Source: Catenulispora acidiphila DSM 44928
GTDB taxonomy: Bacteria; Actinomycetota; Actinomycetes; Streptomycetales; Catenulisporaceae
DNA length: 64,000 nucleotides
NCBI RefSeq assembly: GCF_000024025.1
Contig: NC_013131.1
Span: 8,536,229-8,600,228 of the forward strand
Direction: 5' to 3'
Shown here piece by piece: positions 34,260 to 42,877 of the stretch. Position 1 is the stretch's first letter. Each line of letters starts with the position of its first letter. Below the pieces are notes generated by a model. The model searched no databases and was not told the origin of the DNA. It worked only from the letters and a program-made list of their open reading frames with translations. Both the position numbers and the translations under genes were made by a program.

Positions 34260-34757
34260 TCAGTCAAGCTTCTGATGCATCACGTGGATGCCGACGTAGC
34301 CGTGTGCCCGGCTCAGGAACGCCTCGGGAACCGTACCGATGATCTCGAAGCCGATCGACCGCCACAGGTGCACCGCGCGGGCATTGCTCTCCACCACGGC
34401 GTTGAACTGCATCGCGCGATAGCCCTGCTCACGCGCCCACGCCAGGGTGTACTCGCCGAGCGCGCGGCCGACGCCCCGGCCCGCGGCCGCCGGGTCCACC
34501 ATGTAGCTCGCGGTGGACACGTGCGCGCCGGGACCGGGCCGGTTCGGACCCATCTTCGCGCTGCCGAGGACCGTTCCGGCCGCGTCGACCGCGACCACGG
34601 TCAGCCCCGGCGGCTGCTCCATCCACATCGAGCAGCCCTCGGCCTCGGTGGGCTCGTAGGGGTAGACGTAGGTCTCACCCTCGGCGCAGATGCTGCGGAA
34701 GAACGGCCAGATGTGCGGCCAGTCCTCGTCGGTGGCCGGGCGGATCTGCATCGTCAT
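34260..34757 (-). CDS. GNAT family N-acetyltransferase
   Basis: The 165-residue protein has the complete GNAT fold: IRPATDEDWPHIWPFFRSI at the N-terminus, the strand STASYMVDPAAAGRGVGRAL with the acetyl-CoA-binding R-G-x-G-x-A pattern, and the C-terminal FNAVVESNARAVHLWRSIGF. It should transfer an acetyl group from acetyl-CoA to an amine, with the substrate unknown. It is preceded by a purine-rich repeat tract that follows the PPK2 gene. Confidence 0.93.
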   Translation of the reverse strand: MTMQIRPATDEDWPHIWPFFRSICAEGETYVYPYEPTEAEGCSMWMEQPPGLTVVAVDAAGTVLGSAKMGPNRPGPGAHVSTASYMVDPAAAGRGVGRALGEYTLAWAREQGYRAMQFNAVVESNARAVHLWRSIGFEIIGTVPEAFLSRAHGYVGIHVMHQKLD

Positions 34758-34778
34758 GGCGCGAGGATAGGCTGCGTT

Positions 34779-34838
34779 CCTCTTAGGAGGCTCTTTAGGG
34801 GCTCTTTAGGAGACTCCTTAGGAGGCGCCCTTAGGAGG
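34779..34838. repeat. Tandem TTAGGAG repeats around the PPK2 stop codon
   Basis: Five units of about 12 bases with the core CTTTAGGAG or CCTTAGGAG lie between the GNAT start and the PPK2 stop. On the minus strand they read (G)CCTCCTAAGG, the same sequence as the PPK2 stop context, so the gene end appears to have been copied several times. Confidence 0.75.
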
Positions 34839-35676
34839 CGAGGACGCGCTTCTTCTCCGTCTCGATGTCGTAGTCGGCCGGCGGCCACTGCGGGTCGATC
34901 CGCTCCAGCGTCTCGACGAGCAGCCTGGTGATCGCGTAATTCCGGTACCACTTGCGGTCGGCGGGGATCACGTACCAGGGTGCGGTCTCAGTCGAGGTGA
35001 GGTTCAGCACGGACTCGTACGCCTCCTGATACGCCGGCCACAGCTTGCGCTCGGCGACGTCGTTGGTGTTGTACTTCCACAGCTTCGTGGGGTCGTCCAG
35101 GCGGGCCAAGAGCCGTTTCTTCTGAGTGTCGCGGCTGATGTGCAGGAAGCACTTCACCACGGTCGTGCCCTGGTCGGCGAGTTCCTGCTCGAACTCGTTG
35201 ATCAGGCCGTAGCGCAGCTCCCACCGGTCGCGCGGGACCAGGTCGCGGACCCGGACGATGAGGACGTCCTCGTAATGGCTGCGGTCGAAGACGCCGACCA
35301 TGCCGGGTGCCGGCAGGGCCTTGCGGATCCGCCACAGGAAGTCGTGGGCCAGCTCCTCCTTGGTCGGAGCCTTGAAGGAGTTGATGCGCAGGCCGCCGGG
35401 GTCCATCACGCCGGCGACGTGCTTGACCGTGCCTCCTTTGCCGGAGGTGTCCATGCCCTGCAGGACGAGCAGCAGGTTCTGGCGGGCGGGCTTGGTGCCG
35501 CCGTGCGCCTGCGCGAACAGGCGCTCCTGCAGATCGGCCAGGCGCCCGGCGAATTTCGGCAGTTTGCGCAGGGCATCGGCCTTGGAGTCGACGCCGGGGT
35601 GCGCATCGGACGGGATCTTGGAGAGCTTCACCGGGGAGTCCGGGGCCCGCAGCATCTTCGTGAACGACTTCGCCAT
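34831..35676 (-). CDS. ppk2: Polyphosphate kinase 2 family phosphotransferase
   Basis: This 281-residue protein has the PPK2 P-loop kinase core: Walker A LVLQGMDTSGKGGTVKHV, the RINSFKAPTKEELAHDFLWR segment, Walker B VFDRSHYEDVLIVRV, and the lid with FLHISRDTQKKRLLARLDD. It transfers phosphate between polyphosphate and nucleotides. The class I single-domain length suggests either direction, but the preferred nucleotide cannot be read. The C-terminal stop is embedded in a repeat tract. Confidence 0.95.
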   Translation of the reverse strand: MAKSFTKMLRAPDSPVKLSKIPSDAHPGVDSKADALRKLPKFAGRLADLQERLFAQAHGGTKPARQNLLLVLQGMDTSGKGGTVKHVAGVMDPGGLRINSFKAPTKEELAHDFLWRIRKALPAPGMVGVFDRSHYEDVLIVRVRDLVPRDRWELRYGLINEFEQELADQGTTVVKCFLHISRDTQKKRLLARLDDPTKLWKYNTNDVAERKLWPAYQEAYESVLNLTSTETAPWYVIPADRKWYRNYAITRLLVETLERIDPQWPPADYDIETEKKRVLAS

Positions 35677-35752
35677 GAAGGAAGACTGCCATCCGGGTTA
35701 ACGGACCGCATCTCGTTCGGAGCCGTTCCGGGTCTGGGCGCCCGTTCCGGGT

Positions 35753-36844
35753 CTAGGCGCTCGCGCCGACTCCGGCCTGCTCAGCCGCAGCGAGCGCCAC
35801 GCCGTCCCGGGCCAGGGCGGTGATCCGGGAGATCGCACGCAGGTACTTCTTTCGGTAGCCACCGCGCAGCAACTCGGGGGTGAACAGGTCGCCGAGCGGC
35901 GTGCCGGAGGCAATCACCGGGACCTTGCGGTCGTAGAGCCGGTCTATCAGCACCACGAGGCGCAGGGCCACGTTCTGGTCGTCCAGCGGCCGCACGCCGG
36001 TGAGCCCGACCGCGCTGACGCCGTCGATCAGGGCGCCGTAGCGGCTGGGGTGGACCGCGGCGAGTTCGCCGGTCAGTCCGTCGAAGGTGTCCAGCGTGGC
36101 GCCGGAGAGCTCGTCCACGGTGCGGGTCACGGCGTCCTCGGAGACCGGGGAGGGCGGCGTGGGCAGGTCGCGGTGGCGGTAGTCGGGCCCGTCCACGCGC
36201 AGCACCTCGAAGCGCGCCGACAGCGCCTGGATCTCGCGCAGGAAGTCGGCGGCGGCGAAGCGGCCCTCGCCGAGCTTGTCCGGCAGCGTGTTGGAGGTCG
36301 CGGCCAGCTTCACGCCGCGGTCGGACAGCCGGGTGAGCAGCGTGGAGACCAGGACGGTGTCGCCGGGGTCGTCGAGTTCGAACTCGTCGATGCAGACCAG
36401 CGCGAAGTCCGCCAGCCGCTCCACCGCGGCGGCGAAGCCTAGGGCGCCGACCAGGCTGGTGTACTCGACGAACGTGCCGTAGGCCTTCTTCTCGCGCGGC
36501 GCCGGGGACTCGTGCCAGAGCGAGGCCAGCAGGTGGGTCTTGCCGACGCCGAAGCCGCCGTCGAGGTAGACGCCGATCGCGCCGGGGACCGGAGCCTTCC
36601 GCTTGAACAGCCCGCCGCTCTTCTTCGGAGCGACGGCGCCGACGGTCGCGGCGAAGGCCTGCAGCCGGTCGCGCGCAGCGGTCTGGCTGGGCTCTGCGGG
36701 GTTCGGGACGTAGCTGGAGAACCGCACCCGGTCGAACCGCGGCGGCGGGACCAGGTCTGCGATCAGACGGTCCGCACCCACGTCCGGACGACGCCCGACG
36801 AGGGTCGCAGCGGGCGCGGAGACGAGCGGAGCAGACGTCGGCAC
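35753..36844 (-). CDS. zapE: Cell division protein ZapE (AFG1-like ATPase)
   Basis: The 363-residue AAA-type ATPase has Walker A YLDGGFGVGKTHLLASLWHE and Walker B ALVCIDEFELDDPGDT. The family segment VVLIDRLYDRKVPVIASG is followed by ASGTPLGDLFTPELLRGGYR. In E. coli, ZapE associates with FtsZ under stress; in actinomycetes its role is less studied. The ORF is divergent from the RibD-C gene, and a perfect CRP-type site lies between them. Confidence 0.93.
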   Translation of the reverse strand: MPTSAPLVSAPAATLVGRRPDVGADRLIADLVPPPRFDRVRFSSYVPNPAEPSQTAARDRLQAFAATVGAVAPKKSGGLFKRKAPVPGAIGVYLDGGFGVGKTHLLASLWHESPAPREKKAYGTFVEYTSLVGALGFAAAVERLADFALVCIDEFELDDPGDTVLVSTLLTRLSDRGVKLAATSNTLPDKLGEGRFAAADFLREIQALSARFEVLRVDGPDYRHRDLPTPPSPVSEDAVTRTVDELSGATLDTFDGLTGELAAVHPSRYGALIDGVSAVGLTGVRPLDDQNVALRLVVLIDRLYDRKVPVIASGTPLGDLFTPELLRGGYRKKYLRAISRITALARDGVALAAAEQAGVGASA

Positions 36845-36906
36845 TCTTCTAATCTCGCAGGCCGGAGGGGGTGTATCGGACCATCCCGGGGGTGTAATTG
36901 ATCACA

Positions 36907-36922
36907 TGTGAAGCCAGTCACA
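36907..36922. promoter_or_regulatory. Perfect CRP/GlxR-type consensus site
   Basis: TGTGA-AGCCAG-TCACA matches the TGTGA-N6-TCACA consensus of actinobacterial CRP proteins at all ten fixed positions. It lies 63-78 bases upstream of zapE and 67-82 bases upstream of the RibD-C gene start, so it could serve either. Confidence 0.7.
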
Positions 36923-36988
36923 AATCCTTGTGCGGCAGGCGGATGAGCCGCGCGTGTCAGAAGTCCCCTGGTGTGATTCGCTGGTCCC

Positions 36989-37765
36989 ATGTATCAGCTG
37001 TTGCCACCATCGAACCGCAGCCGCCAGGTCGATCTGGCCGAGGTGTACGCCTACCCCACCGGGGCCCGGCGCTGGGTGCGGGCGAACATGGTCGCCACCG
37101 TCGACGGAGCCGCGACCGCCTCCGGCAAGTCCGAGGGAATTTCCGGCGAGGCGGACAAGCGCATCTTCGGCGTGCTCCGCGCGCTGGCGGACGTGGTGTT
37201 GGTCGGAGCCGGGACCGTCCGCGCCGAGCAATACCGGCCGACGCGGGTGCGCGAGCAGTACCAGGCGGCGCGCGCCGCAGCCGGCCAGGCGCCGACCGCC
37301 GCCGTCGCCGTGGTCTCGCGGGCGATGGACCTGGACTGGACGATGTCGCTGTTCACTTCCCCGGCCGTCCCCACGATCGTGCTCACCGCCACCGACGCCC
37401 CGCAGGCGCAGGTCGACGCGGCCACCGAGGCCGGCGCCGAGGTGATCGCGGCCGGCACCGGCGACGTCGACCTGGCACTGGCCGTGGACCGGCTGGCCGA
37501 GCGCGGCCTGGGCCGGATCCTGTGCGAGGGCGGTCCGCACCTGCTGGCGCAGCTCGCGGCGGCCGGGAAGATGGACGAGCTGTGCCTGTCCATGGCGCCC
37601 CAGCTGCGCGGCGGGGACTCGATGCGGATCCTGGCCGGGCCGGATCTTACGGACGGATTACCGCTGATACTGCACAGCCTGCTGACGGAAGACGGATTCC
37701 TCTTCGCACGTTATCTAGTCGGGGGACCACACGGTTCCGTCGCTGGACCCGGTATGGAAGGGTGA
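36989..37765 (+). CDS. RibD C-terminal / dihydrofolate reductase-like protein
   Basis: This 258-residue protein matches the pyrimidine reductase (RibD_C) family: RRWVRANMVATVDGAATASG, GISGEADKRIFGVLRALADV and GRILCEGGPHLLAQLAAAGK, with the VLVGAGTVRAEQY strand. It binds NADPH and may reduce a riboflavin intermediate or a related pterin. The deaminase domain of RibD is absent, which is normal for stand-alone actinobacterial copies. It is followed after five bases by msrB. Confidence 0.9.
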   Translation: MYQLLPPSNRSRQVDLAEVYAYPTGARRWVRANMVATVDGAATASGKSEGISGEADKRIFGVLRALADVVLVGAGTVRAEQYRPTRVREQYQAARAAAGQAPTAAVAVVSRAMDLDWTMSLFTSPAVPTIVLTATDAPQAQVDAATEAGAEVIAAGTGDVDLALAVDRLAERGLGRILCEGGPHLLAQLAAAGKMDELCLSMAPQLRGGDSMRILAGPDLTDGLPLILHSLLTEDGFLFARYLVGGPHGSVAGPGMEG

Positions 37766-37770
37766 TTCGC

Positions 37771-38181
37771 ATGGTCGAGAAGGTGCAGAAGTCCGAGGCG
37801 GAGTGGCGTTCGCTGCTATCGCCGATGGAGTTCGCGGTACTGCGCGAGGCCGGCACGGAGCGGCCCTGGAGCGGGGAGTACGTCTCCACGCACACAGAGG
37901 GCACCTACCACTGTCGGGCTTGTGACGCGCCGTTGTTCCGGTCGCAGGCGAAGTACGACTCGCACTGCGGGTGGCCGTCGTTCTACGAGCCCGGCGAGGG
38001 CGACGCGGTGACGCTGCTCGAGGACCGGAGCCACGGCATGGTGCGGATCGAGGTGCGGTGCGCCGCATGCGGGTCGCACCTGGGGCACGTGTTCGACGAC
38101 GGCCCGAGGGAGCACGGCGGGCAGCGGTACTGCATCAACTCCGTGTCGCTGAAGCTGGACGAGGAGCCGAGCGCCTCCTAA
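37771..38181 (+). CDS. msrB: Peptide methionine-(R)-S-oxide reductase
   Basis: The 136-residue protein is a zinc-type MsrB. Cys48/Cys51 and Cys97/Cys100 form the zinc site, and Cys121 in GQRYCINSVSL is the catalytic residue. CGWPSFYEP and GHVFDDGP are the family signatures. It repairs methionine-R-sulfoxide in cytoplasmic proteins with thioredoxin. The ATG at 37771 was chosen because it starts the conserved domain directly and is spaced five bases from the upstream gene. Confidence 0.95.
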   Translation: MVEKVQKSEAEWRSLLSPMEFAVLREAGTERPWSGEYVSTHTEGTYHCRACDAPLFRSQAKYDSHCGWPSFYEPGEGDAVTLLEDRSHGMVRIEVRCAACGSHLGHVFDDGPREHGGQRYCINSVSLKLDEEPSAS

Positions 38182-38213
38182 GCGCTCACCAGCTCCACCC
38201 TCGCTGCCCGGCC

Positions 38214-39029
38214 TCAGTTGCCCCGCTGCCACCTCATGGCACCGACGACGATGCCGAGCAGCGCCACGGCCGCGAGCAGGGCGGTCGCCGCGAGCGAAGT
38301 CGGCGGGATCGGATGCATCCCGGACTTCAGCGGCGGCCACGCGGTCAGCACGCGGGGATTGAGCAACGAGGACAGCACGGGAGTGGTCCGCAAGGAGTCC
38401 TCGGCATCCGTCAGCGCCTTGGCGATGGCGGGCAGCCCGCTCATCAGGCGCCCGGCAGCCAGCGGCACAGCCAGCGCCACCACCGCCACGGCCACCGCGA
38501 CCGACGCGCGGTACCAGGCAGTCAGCCACCCGACGGCGAGCCCGAACAACCCGGCCGCCGTCGCCGCCGCAGCCGCCGGCGCCACGCCCTGCAGGATCGG
38601 GTCGGCGGCAGCACCGTCGGGGATGAGAGTCCGGTCCCCGGCAAAAGCCCACGCCAGAGCCAGCGCGTAGCCGAGCGCCGCGGCCAGCGCGACCAGCGCA
38701 CCGGTCAGGGCGGACACGAACGCGGTGAGCGTGACCTTGGCGACCGCCAACCACGCCCGCCGGGGCACCACGGCGAGGGTGACGTAGCGCATCTCGTAGT
38801 GCCGCTCATGCCCCGAGGCGGCGGCACCCAGCACGACGGCAGCAACCAGCGCGGGCAACGTCCCCGCCAACCGCAGCAACGCCACCGCCCGCTCCGAAGC
38901 CCCCGCCGACACCGCCAACGCGGCCGCCACCCCAAAAGCAGCGGCCACCACCGCAGCGCCCCCCGGCACTCGCCGAGTAGCCCGAAGGCTCCCCAGCCGA
39001 CGAAGTTCGTACCGGAACGCGGCGATCAT
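38214..39029 (-). CDS. ABC-2-like membrane subunit
   Basis: From the ATG at 39029 the product has 271 residues and about six hydrophobic segments. It begins MIAAFRYELRRLGSLRATRR, typical of ABC-2 type permeases, which start with a membrane-proximal amphipathic helix. The ATG overlaps the stop of the ATPase gene (ATGA), so the two form one transporter. Substrate unknown. Its Ala/Val-rich composition makes family assignment weak. Confidence 0.78.
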   Translation of the reverse strand: MIAAFRYELRRLGSLRATRRVPGGAAVVAAAFGVAAALAVSAGASERAVALLRLAGTLPALVAAVVLGAAASGHERHYEMRYVTLAVVPRRAWLAVAKVTLTAFVSALTGALVALAAALGYALALAWAFAGDRTLIPDGAAADPILQGVAPAAAAATAAGLFGLAVGWLTAWYRASVAVAVAVVALAVPLAAGRLMSGLPAIAKALTDAEDSLRTTPVLSSLLNPRVLTAWPPLKSGMHPIPPTSLAATALLAAVALLGIVVGAMRWQRGN

Positions 39030-41266
39030 GCGGACGTTTCCTGCTCTGCCGGGGTCGCCTCCGCGACCGACGCCTGCTGCTGACCTTGCTGGCTCTGCTG
39101 ACTCTGCTGGCTCTGCTGGCTCTGCTGCCCCTGCTGCGACGCCCGCGCGGCGGCAGCCCGCCACGGCGTCATCCCATCCTCAGCCGCACCCTGCTCAACC
39201 GCAGACGGCGCGACGGTGAAGGGCACAGCAGGCTGGTTCAGGACTGGAGCCGCAGCACTCTCCGACGCGGGCACCTTTGCCGGCACAGGCGCCAGCGCTG
39301 ACACCGACGCCGGCACCGGCGCTGCATGAGCCGGCGGCTTGCTGCGACCCCAGCGGAGGCCGAACGAGGTGGTGCGGCGCGTGATTTCGCGGGACTTCGC
39401 ACGAGTCGGCGCCTCGGGCCTCGGAGCTGCGGCAGGACTTTGAGGCGCAGCGGGCTGGTCTGCGTTTTTCGCGGATGCGGTGACGCTGGTTGCTGCGAGG
39501 TCCGGCGCGGGCTCAGGAGTATCTGTGGGCCCAGAAGCAGTCGGCGCTGAGATGGTGGCCGCCGGCTCTTGGCTGATGCCGGTGGTCCCGATTGCGCCCG
39601 ACTGCCGATCGCCGGAACCCTGCGGCTTCTGCGAACCCTTCACTGCCGACCACCGCGACCCGGCGACCGAACCCTGTGTCCGCCACGAACCGGCGACGCT
39701 CGACTTCTCGCCAGCAGCCCGAACGCGCTGTTCACCCTCAGCCGACGCAGATCCTCGCGGCTCCTGCCACGTATGAGCGCCGATGCTCACCACAGCTGAG
39801 CCCTGCGAAAGGACCGCCTCAGGCGCATCGCCAGCCTGGGCCACCGGACCCGCATCGGCCATCGGACTCTGCGATGCCTGCGCACCCACGTTCACCGGGG
39901 CACTCGCCGACGCGCCCACATTTGCCGAAGCACTCACCGGCGCGCCCACGTTCGCTGAGGCACTCGCGTTCGCCGAGGCACTCGACGGCGCGCCGACATT
40001 TGCCGAGGCACCCGCTGGCGCACCTACATTTGCCGAAGCACTGACTGGCGCACCCAGGTTCGCTGAGGCACTCGCTGGCGCGGCCACGTTCGCCGAAGCA
40101 CTCGCCGGCGCACTCGCATTTTCTGAGGCACTCGCTGGCGCGCCTCCACCCATCTGCGGCGCACCGCCGGCCTCCGCAGCCTGTACGCCAAACCTCGCCG
40201 TCGCCGGCCGCTCAGCCTCCCTGCTGGCTTCTCCGCTGGCTTCCGCGCTCGCCTCCGCCGCGGCCTCGACGACCTCTGCCTCCTCGATCTCCTCGGCGAC
40301 CAGGCGGACACCGGATTGCCAGGTGGCGGTGGCGCGGTTGAGGCCGGGGAGGAGTTCCTTCTGGCGGGGGACGGGGCGTAGGCCGAAGACGTCGTCGTCG
40401 TGGCCGATCTCGCTGAGTTCGTGGAGGCAGACGCCGGCGACGTGGGCCACCTCGCCGATGCGGGCGCGGTCGAGGCCTCGGACCTGGAGGGCGCCGGGTC
40501 CGGCGGGCGCCAGGCGGGCGCCTTCGCCTTCGAGGGCCGCTGCCAGGCGTGCCGCTTGCGGGCTGCGGACCTGGACCACCGTGGCGCGGCGTTCGTCGAA
40601 GACCTCGGCGGCGGAGCGGCTGGCGATCACGCGGCTGATGCCGTCCTGCTCGTCACGGCGCAGGACGACGACGTGGTCGGCGGTGCCGGAGAGGGTTTCG
40701 GGGTCGGTGGCCGCGACCAGGACGGTGCGCCCCTGGGCCGCGTAGGCGCGGATCAGGGCGTGGAACCAGGACATGCCGTGCGTGTCGAGGACGTATGGCT
40801 CGTCCAGGATGAGCGCGGCGGGGTCACCGATCAGGGCCGCGGCGATCGCCAGGCGCTGGCGCTGGCCGGGATCGAGGCGGCCGCAGCGGACGGTGGCCTG
40901 CGTGGACAGTCCGGCGACTTCCAGGACCTCCGCGACGCGCGGCTTCGGCACGCCGCCACCGGCCGCGTAGAGCTGCAGGTGAGCCTGCACGGTGCGGCCC
41001 GGGTGCACGGCATCCGGGTTCAGCGCCACTCCCACCTCGCGGACGGCGGGGCGCAGGGCCCGGTAGGGACGGCCGCCGAACAGGGTGCGGCCGCCGCCGG
41101 GTTCGAGTTCGACCATCAGGCGCAGGACCGTGGACTTTCCGGCGCCCGGCGCCCCGAGCAGGGCCGTCACCTGGCCCGGATAGACGTCGAAGGAGACCTT
41201 CTCCACCGGCCCGCCTGCCGCACCGCGCGACCGGCGGGTGCTGGTCAGCTCGATCGCCTCGATCAC
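39026..41266 (-). CDS. ABC transporter ATPase with about 400-residue repeat-rich tail
   Basis: The start is a GTG at 41266, supported by GGAGGA nine bases upstream, giving 746 residues. Residues 1 to about 215 are an ABC ATPase: Walker A LLGAPGAGKSTVLRL, a modified signature LDPGQRQRLAIAAAL in place of LSGGQ, and Walker B AALILDEPYVLDTHG. Residues 215-320 resemble the C-terminal domain of drug-type ATPases. The remaining 420 residues are low-complexity Ala/Ser/Glu/Gln sequence with decapeptide repeats near residues 375-461 and a Gln-Ser tail. Such a tail is very unusual for this subunit. Confidence 0.88.
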   Translation of the reverse strand: MIEAIELTSTRRSRGAAGGPVEKVSFDVYPGQVTALLGAPGAGKSTVLRLMVELEPGGGRTLFGGRPYRALRPAVREVGVALNPDAVHPGRTVQAHLQLYAAGGGVPKPRVAEVLEVAGLSTQATVRCGRLDPGQRQRLAIAAALIGDPAALILDEPYVLDTHGMSWFHALIRAYAAQGRTVLVAATDPETLSGTADHVVVLRRDEQDGISRVIASRSAAEVFDERRATVVQVRSPQAARLAAALEGEGARLAPAGPGALQVRGLDRARIGEVAHVAGVCLHELSEIGHDDDVFGLRPVPRQKELLPGLNRATATWQSGVRLVAEEIEEAEVVEAAAEASAEASGEASREAERPATARFGVQAAEAGGAPQMGGGAPASASENASAPASASANVAAPASASANLGAPVSASANVGAPAGASANVGAPSSASANASASANVGAPVSASANVGASASAPVNVGAQASQSPMADAGPVAQAGDAPEAVLSQGSAVVSIGAHTWQEPRGSASAEGEQRVRAAGEKSSVAGSWRTQGSVAGSRWSAVKGSQKPQGSGDRQSGAIGTTGISQEPAATISAPTASGPTDTPEPAPDLAATSVTASAKNADQPAAPQSPAAAPRPEAPTRAKSREITRRTTSFGLRWGRSKPPAHAAPVPASVSALAPVPAKVPASESAAAPVLNQPAVPFTVAPSAVEQGAAEDGMTPWRAAAARASQQGQQSQQSQQSQQSQQGQQQASVAEATPAEQETSA
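39885..40142. repeat. 30-base tandem repeat encoding a decapeptide
   Basis: Eight units of 30 bases, one with an 18-base insertion, fill this stretch. On the minus strand they encode APxSASANVG decapeptides in the ATPase tail. Because the unit is a multiple of three, the plus strand is open as well (FAEALAGAPT), which creates a false gene on the other strand. Confidence 0.9.
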
Positions 41267-41371
41267 CGCGACTCCTCCTGCTCCGGGCCATAGCCGCCGC
41301 ACGGCGCCGGGTATCGGCGCCGGTGTCCATCGGTTGATCACCGTCCGCGACATCGCTGTCCGCTACGGTAG

Positions 41372-41387
41372 CCGTGATCACTCACGG
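41372..41387. promoter_or_regulatory. Inverted repeat CCGTGA-N4-TCACGG
   Basis: A perfect 6-base palindrome with a 4-base centre lies 106-121 bases upstream of the ABC operon and about 128 bases upstream of the small gene at 41515. Its position between divergent genes suggests an operator. The cognate regulator is unknown. Confidence 0.4.
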
Positions 41388-41514
41388 GACCGGGGGAAAT
41401 CACCGTGAAGAGTGATGAAGTGTCGCAGCCGACTGCCTATCGCCAGCTTATGGACAAGCTCGCTCAGGCGTGCGCACCATGAGAGGACCCCCCATTTGCG
41501 AGGAGGTCTGCGCT

Positions 41515-41808
41515 ATGGCCCTCGCCCCCGCCGTCCCCCTTTCCGCCGCCATCGCCGAACACCTGGCCGCGACCGAAGGCGTGCACGGGCTGTACGCCGA
41601 AATCGCCGCCGCCGACCCGCGCCTGACCTACGCCGTCGAGACGCTGATCCGCGAGCACGCCGACCTCCGGCGCGCAATGCAACGCGACCTGACGAGCATG
41701 AGTGAGAAACAGCTGGCCGAGCTGTCCCGACGGCTCGACCGGCACTGCCAACGCGGGAATGATCTGGTCTACGAGGCCTACATCGTGGATCTGGGCGGGG
41801 AAACCTGA
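41515..41808 (+). CDS. Small helical protein of unknown function
   Basis: The ATG at 41515 has GAGGAGGT at a good distance, and the product has 97 residues. It is probably all-helical, with EHLAATEGVHGLYAEIAAAD, then ETLIREHADLRRAMQRDLTS and DRHCQRGNDLVYEAYIVDLG. The spacing of His and Glu (GVHGLYAE, REHADL, DRHCQRGNDLVYE) loosely recalls hemerythrin-type metal sites, but this is only a suggestion. It follows the divergent promoter region of the ABC operon. Confidence 0.6.
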   Translation: MALAPAVPLSAAIAEHLAATEGVHGLYAEIAAADPRLTYAVETLIREHADLRRAMQRDLTSMSEKQLAELSRRLDRHCQRGNDLVYEAYIVDLGGET

Positions 41809-41963
41809 CGTCCGCGGACGCCCGAGGCGTTCCGCGCATGCTCAGCCCGCTCAGCTCGCTCAGTCCGGACAACCCACCCAACCCACGCGACCCGTTCGGT
41901 CCGCTGGGCCCGCCGGTCCGCCCGGTCCCGCCAGTCCCTCAGTTCCGTCAGCCCCTCAGTCCC

Positions 41964-42746
41964 TCAGTCCGCTGACGGCCGCAGCATCGGCGGGTTCAGC
42001 AACGTCGCGGTCCCCCGCCGGAACAGCTGCGCCGGCCGGCCACCCTGCCGCGACGTGGTCCCGCCGGTCGGCACGAGGAAGCCCTGCGTCCCGGTCACCT
42101 TCCGGTGGAAGTTCCGCGGGTCGAGCTGCACGCCCCACACCGCCTCGTAGACGTTGCGCAGCTCCCCCACCGTGAACTCCGGCGGGCAGAACGCCGCGGC
42201 CAGCGACGAGTACTCGATCTTCGAGCGCGCGCGCTCGACCCCGTCGGCCAGGATCCGCGCGTGGTCGAAGGCCAGACCCTCCGATCCGGGCAGCTTCGCG
42301 ACCGGCAGCCACTCGGCGGCACGCGCGTCGCCGCCCGCCGCCGGGAACGGTCCCTCGGAACCCTCCTGCAGCGAGGTCAACGGCGCCAACGCCAGATACG
42401 CCACCGACACCACGCGCATCCTCGGATCCCGGTCCGGCGCACCGTAGCTGGCGAGCTGCTCCAGGTGGACCCCGTGGTCGGGGACCCCCTGCGAATCCTG
42501 CCCGGCGACCTGAAGTCCCAGCCCGGTCTCCTCGGCCAGCTCCCGCACCGCGGCGTCGCCGAGGCTCTCCTCCGGCTTCACGAACCCGCCGGGCAGCGCC
42601 CACCGGTCGGCGAACGGCGGCTCGCCCCGCCGCACGGCCAGCACGCTCAGCCCTTGCTCGGCGACGGTCAACACGACCAGATCGACGGTCACCGCGAACG
42701 GCGGGTAGTCAGCCGGGTCATAGACCGGGTCGAGATCCTGAGGCAT
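41964..42746 (-). CDS. Nudix hydrolase with C-terminal winged helix (NrtR-like)
   Basis: The 260-residue protein has an intact Nudix box (GGFVKPEESLGDAAVRELAE then ETGL) at about residues 53-75. It has a C-terminal winged-helix region with LAAAFCPPEFTVGELRNVYE, ending in the HRKVTGTQGFLVPTG segment typical of NrtR regulators. These bind ADP-ribose-type ligands and repress NAD-related genes, and members with an intact Nudix box may also hydrolyse nucleotides. No NAD gene is adjacent, so target genes are unknown. Confidence 0.9.
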   Translation of the reverse strand: MPQDLDPVYDPADYPPFAVTVDLVVLTVAEQGLSVLAVRRGEPPFADRWALPGGFVKPEESLGDAAVRELAEETGLGLQVAGQDSQGVPDHGVHLEQLASYGAPDRDPRMRVVSVAYLALAPLTSLQEGSEGPFPAAGGDARAAEWLPVAKLPGSEGLAFDHARILADGVERARSKIEYSSLAAAFCPPEFTVGELRNVYEAVWGVQLDPRNFHRKVTGTQGFLVPTGGTTSRQGGRPAQLFRRGTATLLNPPMLRPSAD

Positions 42747-42877
42747 CCGCTCATCCTAGCCCGATGTCGTCAGTGTGACGAGAACTGGGGTCGACACGAC
42801 GGATCGCGGCAGGTCGGTGCTCCATCAAGCTCCATTAATCAGAGGAACGCGCCGCGCCGTCCGCATACGATCGCCGT

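Noticed and set aside
36898..37770. N-terminal extension of MsrB by 291 codons
   Set aside because: The extension is antisense-like low-complexity sequence overlapping the RibD-C gene, while the MsrB domain starts at 37771.
39783..40745. Plus-strand frame of repeated FAEALAGAPT units
   Set aside because: The 30-base satellite is open in both directions; the minus-strand frame has a real ABC ATPase attached, the plus-strand one does not.
41839..41979. 46-codon Pro/Ser-rich frame after the small gene at 41515
   Set aside because: Low-complexity CTCAGTCC-type repeats, no ribosome site and overlap with the end of the Nudix gene.
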